A DNA stretch of 64,000 nt from Thereva unica. Its lineage: Eukaryota; Arthropoda; Insecta; Diptera; Therevidae. The position numbers and the translations under genes were made by a program. Under the pieces are notes generated by a model. It was not told the origin of the DNA. It ran no database searches and saw only the letters and a list, made by a program, of their open reading frames with translations. The stretch lies in assembly GCA_949987705.1 (NCBI GenBank), contig OX465281.1:2334001-2398000 (forward strand), read 5' to 3'. Below are positions 26,928-38,900 of this stretch, in pieces. Within the stretch, counting starts at the first letter, position 1. Each line of letters begins with the position of its first letter.

Positions 26928-29900
26928 ATGGCTTGCATAAGTTACAGCAAGTTGCTCTGCTTAAATGGTGAGTACCCATTCCATAGGAAAAAATTAATTT
27001 CTTATTTAATTAAATTAAATTAATCACAATTAATTATTTTATCTGACGGAGCTGGTTTTTTCCCCAATATTGTGTGGCGTTTTCTTCGAGCCCCGCTGTG
27101 AGAGATAATTAATGTTTAAACTTTAAAATAACTTTTTTTCTCTTCTTTATTGTTAAATTTACAGCGAATGATTTACTCGTTGTTAAAAAAAACATAATGG
27201 CCGTTTGTGTTTCTATCGAATTCGATAACCAAACATGGCTAGTAACAATTATACGTTTCATTTTTTTGAGTGCCAATTTGGAAGATGGTAAACATACACA
27301 AACTTGCTTCCAGTCTTAGCTTGCATGATTTATTAAAACCCCCATTTTAATTTCAGAAAAAAATAATAACAAATTTATGTTCTTTCCGTAGTATCACCAA
27401 TGGCGGAGCCAGAATTAATTCTCGGGGGGGTTTCGTAAAAAAATTATGAGCAAAAGTTGCTCAGGTTGAAGGGTGGAATCTTTGGCACACAAAACTCACC
27501 CCTCGCAGGATGTGGGGTTAAGTCTGAAATTCCAAATGGCAACCCCTATTTTTAATACGTTTTTATTAGCTTCACTTGTAACTGTGTAAGAATATCTTGG
27601 AAGTTAAATTTGACCCACTTCCCGGTTTCCGAATGAGCTAAAATTTTGCATACATGTTTAGTGTCAATGCGACAATGTAATGTGACCATTTTGAAAAAAA
27701 AAAAAAAAACAAGATGGCAGTTCCAAAATGGCGGCCGATTTTTGTTATTGTGCTAGGCAGCCCTTTGACATGGCTATCAAATGAAAGGATATAACTGGTA
27801 GAATTCAATTAGCTGTGTGGCGTCATTCTAAATCCAAAATGGCGACCAACTCCTTTTTGTAAAATTTTGAACATCTTTGGAACTCTTTTCTTGAGCGGTG
27901 CTCAATCAGTTCGGTATTTCAACATTGAATAACTCTGGCATTTTTAAGCCGATTTTGACAAAGGAGTAAGATTTATTTAGGTTATTCTTTACCATTTATT
28001 TCAAATCAGTTTTTGAATACAATGTCGATTAAATGACCACCTCTATTCGATACGCAGAAAGCATCCTGCATAATATTGGCCAGTATTTCGGGCATTATAG
28101 CCGCTATTTCGGTTCGTTTTGTTAGTTTTGAGTGCGTCAATGGTCTTCGGTTTGCTGGCATAAACTTTACGTTTTAAATATTAAATAAACCCTCAGGAAA
28201 AAGTCTAATGCCATTTAATCCGGAGAACGAGAGGACCACTCCAAATAACCTTTTTTCGACACAACGTGTCTCCGGAGCTTACGCTTCATCGTGGTGGCTA
28301 CGGTGTGACAAGGTGCGCTGTCTTATTGAAAATACAAGTTTGTCAGACTTTTTTGACGAATTTTTGAACATACAAAGTGCGCCAACATCCAACGATAATG
28401 GATTTTGAGCACACTTCGGGTCAAACAGTGACTTTCTCGTCGTACAGTTGTGTTTCAAAAATGACCTGTTGGTTCTCTGTTCCCCAAATTCGTCAGTTTT
28501 GTTTATTGACTCCCCTAGAGAGTGTAAAATGAGCTTTCCGTGTGTATTGACTCATAGTCAAAATGGTACTTAATGACATTTCAGAATTCTGTACATTTGT
28601 CAAGATCGGCTAAAAAATGTCAGATTTATTTAATGTTGAAATACCGAAGGTCTTGATGGCGCACCCGTATAAACAACTGTGAACTATAATGTTACGCCGG
28701 ATCCACATGTTTGTGAAGACTTAGCAAGCGTTGACATTGACTTCAAAAACAAGCACAGGACCTCCCCCCCTCCTCCCGTTGAAAACTTTTACATACGTTT
28801 TGAATATATTTGCTCCCATATAATTTGTACCGCGCAGTCAGTGAAAGAAATTAAAAGGAACCTGGATCGCCCTAATCTGTTTAGTTTTGGGCCACAGATT
28901 GTGATCAGCATAAGTGACCACAGGTTTAACGATCGTATTGTACGTCCAGTACAGCATTTGTGGTACAAGTCTTAAACAACAGTCTTTTGCAGGTCCATGT
29001 GGTCCTCCTTCTTCTTCTTTGATCCATTCGCTGGCGGTCCGAGTGGAACGTCCCCGCAACGGATACCCGCTGTCGGAGCCGCTTTAAAAAATGCGGTTTC
29101 TTGCATAGTTTCTTCGGTTTCTCACTTCTGGTCAATTCGGCAGTTCGACCATCCTCCTCCTTCACACCCTGGACTTGGGACCAGGCGACGGCGGAGTTCC
29201 ATGTGGTCCTAGTGGCTTTACTGATGACGTAGTGCAGTTAAGCTCTCCTAGTCTAGCTTTACTCCCAGATATTGGACTGAATCCGAGTACTCAGTTGTCG
29301 CATCCTGGATACAAATAGGATTTAGGCCCACTTTGTAACGTTTGGAAAACGGCACCAAGACAAGCTATTTGGGTCGATTGAGAGACCCTTCGAACTTCTC
29401 GGAGTGCTGTTCGCATGACTTCTGTAACGGTCAAGTCAAACTGCCCTTCAGATCGTTTCAGTTTCTCCACTCGTCAGGGTATTTCAACGGAGAAGTAGGG
29501 TGAAAGTAGTCTGTGGTTATGCGACCATACCCTCGTAGGAAATCTAAGATGAGGCTACCACTGTAGGATTTTAAAGTCCAGGCCTCAGATTCCTTTAATC
29601 TAACTGCACGAGGATTTAACTCGTGATCACTGAAGTACGGTTAAATGATACAATCCAAAATGAGGAGATCTTAGACCGAAGTTGTATAATTTACAAACTT
29701 CAATTCCATCGATCCATCACGAGAGGACGAAGTACTTTATTGCCATCAATGACTAGTTAAATAGTTAACTAATCACGCCCAATCAATTTTTTCTATATCA
29801 ACCAAAAAACCACATTACCCATCAGTACATTCTGTGTAATGTATGTATTTCCCCAAGTTCTGACGAATCTAAATATGATGATTTACAACATATCTTTGGT

Positions 29901-32900
29901 GAAGTTAATGAGACACCCTGCGGTTGTTTTGCGGAAATTTGATCCGCTCCAATCTACCTATCATCCCCAACCAAGAAGATAATAACTTGTTTCCTATTAA
30001 CGTCAGAAGTGCTGTCGCGTCGATGTGAAGTTTATCGACACTTTTTTGTGTGGCAATTATGTATATTTTGCTATTCATCGAACAATGACAATCGGAAGAA
30101 AGAACACCTTGTGGTCTCCAGAATTTTTTGCTCCAACTATAGAGTAATGCACACGCATTAATCTGACTGATAAGCACACTTCAGTTCTTATGAATAATCT
30201 CTTCTTGTCGGTTGACGATGTAACGATCGATAGAAAAACATTTGACACTAAAAAAACGCAAATACCACGTTCCTGACAATCTGCCTTCTAGTTTGTTTTG
30301 CAATGCTCCTCAAAACATGTCCAATTTTCTCTTTATCTTATCTTTAACACAGCAGGAACGTTTTCTACGAGGTGGAAGAAATTCTATTTTAGTTCTCTGT
30401 GATCTCTGAAATAGATCTACGCTTTCTTTAAAGAAGTCTCTGAGGTATTTGGCCCAGTATGTCATTGATAACTATTCTTCCTTCTTAGAGGTGGACCCCC
30501 CCCTCACCCTTGGTGAAATTTCGTGAGATTTGGCTTGACCCCCTCCCCTCCCCCCTAATCTCACGTGATATTTTCAGATTTAAACAAATCTCTAGTATTT
30601 AACACTAAAAATACGTTTACGGGCGTAGCCACAAGCTTTAATTATAGATAACTGATAATTCAAACTCCTACTTGCCCTTCTCTATTCCACTCGCTTTTTT
30701 CGCTTGCAGTGGGCACACAACTATCAAAACGTGAGCACTCATAATCACGACAATTTCATTACGTTAAGATTCGGCGAGGGCCCTTCCTGTAGTTCTATAT
30801 TCTAATGGCCTTTTCGAGGGTCGGTGTTACTTGGATCTCGCGCGTTTGGCTGGCCGGTGGCGGCTAAAGAATCGAGGAGCTACTATGGTACTTTCTGGCG
30901 TTCGCATAAATTTTTTTGTGTAGGATTTAGCCATATCTTAAGGCCCCTTTTCACACACAGGTCGACGGCAGGCCGTGGCCTGAAAGTTTTCGCCTTGAAG
31001 CCAAGTATCACCACACACCCCTCCGGCCACCAACCGGATGGGGCCTGCAGTCGCCAACTGGATGGGTTTGTGGTCAGTTTGTGCCTGAAGATCTCGGGTT
31101 GTAGCACGTAAGTTGCTTCAATCGACCTCTTCATACAAACATTTTTGTAATACTCGAATATTTGTATGAAGAGGTCGACTGAAACAACTTACGTACTACC
31201 ACCGTAGACCTTCTATTCTGTCTCAAGCGGGACGAGCTCACGCCGTTTCCAGTCGGACCTGAAAGTAAGGTAAGGGTAAATCCTCATCCCTTAGTTAGAC
31301 TGAGTATTGTGTGGCCTTCATTGGGCCGTGTCTGACGACCTGGCCTGCCGGCGGCCTGTAAGTGAATTTTATTTAACCCAGTTTTCTAGAAATTTTACAC
31401 TGATTCTTGAGGAAAAAAAATTTCGTGATATATGCCGAGACCCCCCTCTCCCCACTTGAGATTGGGTGGGATTCTGCTGGATTCCCTCCCCCCAAAACGC
31501 CTCACGTAATTTATGGACGGCCCCTTACTATGGTATAGGTAAAACCTCCTAGCATCTTTATTATTGAGTTTTGGTTAATTGCACTGATCTAATTTTTGAA
31601 GTTGTCTCGTTTTTCGTGTTCGATGGCGTTATATTACGTTTAACGAATAATTAACGAAGTACATGGTCCATCATTCATTTTCGAATTAGAACTCTCGTAA
31701 CGCACGGATTGGCCTACGTCTATTGTAGTTCCGGTTTTAAACGTTGTTTCAATCTTCGTTAGAGCTTTTGGTACCTACAACATAGCTTCTTTTTAGAGTC
31801 TTTATTGCGGCGCTGTAGAAGGTTCATTTGTACCTTCCTTTACCAGTCAAGCGATGTGTATTTTCTAGCTATCGTCTAAGTTCATCTATCATTTATCTGT
31901 CATTGCTCCAGGTCTATATGAGGTTCTAACATTCCATGCGACGGATTTTATATAATATTTTCTGTAATAACTGCTTCTTCAATTTTAAACTCTATCTAAA
32001 GCTCAGAAACCAGCTTTACCCAGCTTGAATAGTTAAAAATAAATTCCTTATGTATCGGTTATTGTTTAACCCCAAACACGGAATTTTAACACAACGACCT
32101 TGTTAGAGTTGATTATGTGAAGTTGAGATTTTTACGAGCTTTACTGCTATTGGACAAATTTGAATGCCAGAGGCCGAAACTCTTTTCACTTTACAGGAAA
32201 TCGACGCGGACAAAAGAAAATCGAATTGTTGCAGAAAAAAATTATGGAATTTATGTGACGTAGTCTAATGAAAACCCAAGCCGAAGTCGAGCCTCTTAAG
32301 ATATGGTAAATAATGCAATCCGATGTAATTTTGGGGCTTTTAATCGCTTCTTTTTAGGCAATATTCATTTTGGGTTTTCATTTTGGTTATGGCGAACCAT
32401 AAGTGTAAAGCCTGATTTAAGACGGTTTCACTCGTGACTTCAGTTGAGTGAATTAAATACTGTGACTCATGGTAGTCATAATTAAAAGTTAGTGATGATA
32501 ATAGTCATGTGATGCTGCCATCAAGAAATAGTAAGACTTTTCCTATTTAAATCTCGAGGGCTTATCCAAACGAGTTTTTTTTTCTTTAACTTGGTAGCAC
32601 TCTAACTGTCACGTGAGTCGAATGTCATGCTAATATCTTCAGTAGTTAATGAAATGCGCTTCTTTACTTTCATCTAAATAGTGAATTTTTAGATTTTTAG
32701 CATGAGTGAAAAAATTCAGCAAAGAAGCTCATTTTTGTTTCTTCAAAAATGGAATTTCGGCTTATGAAACATTGGAAATGTTTAAAAAGGCTTTTTGGTG
32801 ACAATTCTTAATTTGGCAGCACTTTTTTTTATATGGCAGCTCTAAGCTCACGAATTGCCTTTTGTTCTACCATCAGCGCGCTCAAAAACGTTTCGTCGTG

Positions 32901-35900
32901 CTCGTGCAAGGCTCATTTTACACGATGAAACACGAAACGAAACAAAGTTGCCTGCAATCGCTAATTCCCTTTTGGAGTTTCCTCAAAAACTTCATCGATG
33001 TCTACATGAGTAAACTTCTCATTTCTCTTTTTTACAAAGAAATCAGAGAAAAAACAACAACAAACCTGAAGCTGTCAAACTGTTTCCGCAAAGTTGCTTC
33101 CAAAAGTTTGTTGGCAAAATTTCACGTCCCCTCAAGCCCTCTCTCACCCCTAGCCGAAGCTTGCTGGAAACTTTATGTTTTGTGTTTCATCGTGTAAAAT
33201 GGGCCCAACCCATCTTATACCCCGTTTATGGCTGCATTCGAAAATTCAGTCAACTGCGCAGAAATGGCAGCACATAATTCAAAAAATCAAAATAGCTGCA
33301 GCCAGGCATATACATATATCCTGCAGCCGTTGCTGCGATACCGCTAATTCTGCGCAGCTGGCTGAATTTTCGAATGCAGCCTATGACTAGGTTGAAAAGT
33401 TGAGTCGAGGCTGAGTTGAAATTTCGACCACCGTATATGACGTAGAGTTGAGTTCACTTTGGGTTGAAATAGAGTTGAACTGAAATCAAACATAACCTCA
33501 AATTTTTGTGTGAAATTTGCATATATTGTAAGGAGATTCAAAGTTTAGTTAGGTAATGTTGCACGGAAAAATAAAGTCTGTATGGCGTTGCTGACAAAGA
33601 AGAAGAAGACAAGGAGAAGTTAGGGAGAAGACGAGAGTTGAGTTGCTTTTATAGTTTGGTGTTAGAGAGAATATTTTATAAGCCAAGTTTCTAATGTTTT
33701 AAAAAAATAAATTGATATAACAGACTCACAATATAGAAACGTAAAACTTCAGAACGAAATAATTTTTTGTTCCTGTGCAAGCAAAAAACACTGAACACAA
33801 AACTAGCGCCGAAGGCGGACTTCACGGATGGTAAACAAAACAAAACAAATATCATTTCAACCCAAAATTCAACTCAACCCGCGTATATGAGGGGAAATAT
33901 CAACTCGATCCAGCCCGCTCGGCTCACCCCCATACCCTACAGCCCCCCGTTCATGCACAATACGGTTTAGAAGCTCGTTTATGAATAGAACAACTCGACT
34001 GTGGAATAATCTCCCGCAGTCAGTATTTCCGAACTCGTACAACACCTTAGAGTTCAAACATGAGGTTCATCGTCATTTTCTTCTACACCCTCCAGACCCT
34101 CTCTAACCTTTCCTATTCTCCTCTATGCTTCAAACCAAGCTTACTACTAGACATTGCACCATTGCACTGAACGACATGACGGACTGCTAGTATAAAGGGT
34201 TACTCCTAAGCTTGGTTTTTTCATATAAAAAAAAAGAAAGGAGAGCTGACTTGGGTTGAGTGGACCCAACTTCAACTCGGTTGAACCTGGGTTGAACCGA
34301 GTCATAAACGGGGTATTAATGAAATTTTAAACATGTGCTATTTACATTAAAAGAAAGAACATATGCTATCCTATTACTTTCTATGGCCACTCCTAGATGG
34401 AGCTGTCATAGAGAGCTTCGTTGAAAATTTGCTACAAAGCGCCAATTGTACTACGTACGATTCTAATGAAAATCGGTATCTAGGGGGTTTTTAAGGTAGC
34501 AAATAATGAATTGTATAAATTTAAAAAGCCGGGGCTAATATGGCGGACGAATTTTGTCATTTGCTAACGAATGGCCAAGGGCAACTTGTTGGTGTGTAAA
34601 TTATTAAACCGTGTTTCTCCCATGGTCAGCTATAGATAGGCTGTTCAGAATTTGGAAAATTTGAAAATCTTAACATCCTAGCTTCAAATGGATGTACATT
34701 GAACATAGTGTATCCTGAAGCTCTCTAAGCAATCGACATGCTTACCTCTCTCCCAAAACAGATTATAGCATGAATAACACTGTGGATCTGACATATTTTC
34801 TGGAGACTACCGGTTTACCATAGTAAGGTTTTTGAACGCGCACCAGTTGTCACCTCATGATGCTGAAGTTTGAGGTTATGAGCAGTTGGCGGATGTTGGG
34901 AGAGTAGGCGATGAATCCTTGGATCTAATTGGAGTTTGGGGGAAACTGAATTGCTTCAAAGCCGAGTTTTTTTTATGCAAAAAAAAACAAGCTTAGGGAG
35001 TCGCTCTGTTTGTCATGTCGTTTAGTTTATGGTTTGAAAGATAGTTTAAGGAGGCGTTCTTGGAGGTGTTGATGCAGATGGCGATAGACTTACGTTTGGA
35101 AACTAGAATGATAGAGTTCAGAAATATTGACTGCAGGAAATTGTTCACGATCATGTAGACAAGTAATACATATGCAAGATGAGTTGAACTCAGGTTGAAC
35201 CCGAGTCCAACCACATGTAGACGCGAGTCGAGTTGAATTAGGGTCCGCTGAACTCGACTCTGGTTTGAGTTGAAATTATGTATATAGACGCGAGCTCAGT
35301 TGAGTAGTTGAACCTAGTTGACAGCAGAATCTCTGTGTTTTGTTTGTTAGTGTTTGTAACATGTGGTGCTTTTTTATTTTCAACTCAACCGGATGTACAT
35401 TGAACATAGTGTATCCTGAAGCTCTCTAAGCAATCGACATGCTTACCTCTCTCCCAAAACAGATTATAGCATGAATAACACTGTGGATCTGACATTTTTT
35501 CTGGAGACTACCGGTTTACCATAGTAAGGTTTTTGAACGCGCACCAGTTGTCACCTCATGATGCTGAAGTTTGAGGTTATGAGCAGTTGGCGGATGTTGG
35601 GAGAGTAGGCGATGAATCCTTGGATGTAATTGGAGTTTGGGGAAACTGAATTGCTTCAAAGCCGAGTTTTTTTTTATGCAAAAAAAAACAAGCTTAGGGA
35701 GTCGCCCTGTTTGTCATGTCGTTTAGTTTATGGTTTGAAAGATAGTTTAAGGAGGCGTTCTTTGAGGTGTTGATGCAGATGGCGATAGACTTACCTTTGG
35801 AAACTAGAATGCTGATAGAGTTCAGAAATATTGACCGCAGGAAATTGTTCGCGATCATGTAGACAAGTAATACATATGCAAGATGAGTTGAACTCAGGTT

Positions 35901-38900
35901 GAACCCGAGTCCAACCACATGTAGACGCGAGTGGAGTTGAATTAGGGTCCGCTGAACTCGACTCTGGTTCGAGTTGAAATTATGTATATAGACGCGAGCT
36001 CAGTTTAGTAGTTGAACCTAGTTGACAGCAGAATCTCTGTGTTTTGTTTGTTAGTGTTTGTAACATGTGGTGCTTTTTTATTTTTAACTCAACCTCATCT
36101 CAACCATTCAACTCAGCATGTGTACGCAGTAAAGGTCTGATACGTATCGAAAGTGTATGAATAACGCAGAGTAACATCATGAGCGAAACAATGAAGTGGG
36201 TTTGAGGGGCGTGAGATTATGTATAAAGAAGCGGTCAGAAAAAAATCGGTCTATCCAGTTCCTCGGACCTATGTGAGTCTATACAAGCTATTGGTGTTTC
36301 GTCAACAGAATGGTGTGCCATACTCTGTCAAAAGCCTTCGAGATCTCTAAAGCAACCAGCCCAGATCCACCAAAGCGATGGATGTCTTTGCTGGAAAGAC
36401 TGTTGCAACAAATTCGTAGCAATCTCAAAATCAATATTCCTTTGTAGTCATTACTATTCATGTACCCCAACATATCTTTATCGATATCATGTTTAATGTG
36501 TTTTGTGTTTTCGATAGGCCAGATGATAACCCACTAATTTGACTTGATTAACCCGTGGCGCCATGCTGATTGCAAAGCCAATAGAGTGTGCTATAAATGT
36601 CAATAAATCTGGTTTCACTCCAGAATGTGGTAGTATTCGTTAACTTCTGTGATGCTATCTAGATTCTGCCGATGAAACAAATAAAAGAATTTTAATAATT
36701 TGCTGCTTGTTATTGATCACTTCTCATCCGGCAACAGGACAACAAAATGCGCATTGTTAATTCGGCCGAAACAAAAGAAAGCCAATGAAGTTTATCGAGT
36801 CAGCGTCGGACTTTGTCCTTCACTCCGCGAGAGCATATTTCAGCCAATTTACAAAAGCATGTTTGGAGCGAAATTTATTGTTGCTGTAACGTTCTAAATC
36901 TCGGCTTTCGTCCAGCTCTCCGCTAATTAAGACTCGATTAAAAAGGCACTTACTTCGAAGCCACCAACCACCGGGCGGCCGCATCAGATGCTGTTTATAG
37001 ACAAAAGTTAACTTTAATGCGAAAAAAGAAGAGAATGATAATCGCTTATTTATTATTCAATTTTCGGACGGCTATCGTGTAGCCAGACTAAAAATATACT
37101 ATAATTTTTTTTCTTGGACGGGTACTACCTGGTCACCTGATAGCGGACACCGGGCACTCCGAGACGCGGCCACCGGCTTCGATTTTACTTCTATATTTAT
37201 GCATCGATTTAAATTTATTGCGTAACGCGTTGCCTACAATAAATCAGCGAAAAGGTTCGATTGATTTCACGTTTTCCCGGTTTGATATAGCCGAGAGCCA
37301 CCAGCAGCACCGCAGCATCCACGGCTGGAGGGAGCCGAAAGGGTAAATAAATAAAATACAGGTGCGTGGTGATACTTTCACGGATGACCCAACTTCCGTT
37401 GTTGCATTACTATCAGATTTGCCGAGTGCGACCTTGACATTGACTGTGTAAGAAGGCGGAAAGCCCCAGGGGCAGGCTGGCAGCTCCCATCATGGCCGCG
37501 AGCTTAATATAGTGAGTGATAAGCTGGTGGAAATTATATACATACGGCCACCGTGACACCGGCTGAAAATTGTTATTGCTGATAACGAAACTTGATTATA
37601 GGTGTTCTCTCGTGACGAGATCGCTTGCAAGTTTCCAATTGGGCGATTTTTGTGGCGGTTATGTCAACTAATGATCGTGGTTGTGCATGTTCACGGCTTT
37701 GCATGCGATTTTTCAATCACACTCGAGAATAATGGAGGCGGTTATTAGTTTGATTACACGGAATTATTGAAAATATATGTGGGCAGTGCAAGGCATCACT
37801 GTTGACGTCGCTTTTTTATAATTATAATTATCCTTCTGCAGCCCTCTTGGGGGAATCCCACAGAACTTTTCCATCGAACTCTGTTTTGAGCTACTGGGTT
37901 CTGGTCCTGGGTGATTTTCGATATCTTCTATTACTGTTCTTCCCAAGGCGCTTTTAGCTCTACCAAAAACTCTGTTTAGTTGCAGATGACATTCGAGAGC
38001 TCTTTTTGATTTTGTTAGTGAACACTCTATTTTAACAGGGAGACCATGCTGCCAAGCTGGGCATCCCACACTACGTCGATTGGAGTAGCTGCGTAGAACA
38101 CTTAAGCCAAAGCCATTAGGCAGATGCGTTCTGGAAGACTTAAAAGATCTCTGCAGACCAGAGGTCGGAGCACGGATAAGATTCTTAAGCTGCTCGCACA
38201 CTGGATCAGAAATTGTACGAATTTGTGCGAATTCTGATGAAAATGTATACAATTTCATCAGAATTCGCACAAATTCGTTCAAATTCTGAGAGCAGCCTTA
38301 AACTTCACAGGATGGCTTTAAACATTTACCACAGTCGTACATGAGTTAGTGGTATAAAAACGACGTGCTAAAGCGCACTAGAGGCAGCCCAACACCTAAC
38401 CTAACGCCATACTCGCATAATTTATCTCTTTCAGTACTAACTCTTATTTTATCAAGTTCTGTTTGTTATTTTTGTGGGCCAAAATGCTTGGGAATTCCAA
38501 GTATTAGTATTTAAATGAACTAGAAAAATGCGATATCATCTGTGTGTTGTAGGGCAATGAGGATACGAAACCGGTTGCCTTGGCTAAATCTTTTGTGCCT
38601 TGTTTGGGCCTTGGCTAAATCTTTTTTTTGAAGTAAAACTTGGGAGCAAATTGTTTTCATTCACGTCAGATTCTCACTCATTGAAAAGCTGTCAGATTTT
38701 CCGTATAACGTTAAGAAAAGACAGACGCCTATAAGAGACGAAGTTTTAAGTTTGGACCAAAGATTTGTTGTAGAGATGGTTCAGCTCAGAATGAAGATAT
38801 CCTGTTCCTCAATTGCAGCCTAGAAATTCACTGGGGCGTCATTTACAGCAACAAATTAGTAAATTCCAATAAATTATATTAATTATATTTTATATGGTGA

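Noticed and set aside
30883..31134. Open frames around 30883-31134
   Set aside because: They lie inside a foldback element and reflect its inverted repeats.
34993..35918. The repeated 73-74-codon frames as a tandem gene pair
   Set aside because: They are copied along with the 701-bp DNA repeat, are hydrophobic without a known domain, and show no sign of separate coding constraint.
33390..36120. CRISPR-like array from recurring GAGTTGAA / TTCAACTC words
   Set aside because: The words are short, vary in spacing and orientation, and lie in transposon ends of a eukaryotic genome.
37764..38282. 172-codon minus-strand open frame
   Set aside because: It starts inside the TTAA hairpin element and has no recognisable domain. 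Composition and context suggest repeat sequence open by chance or an old retroelement tail.
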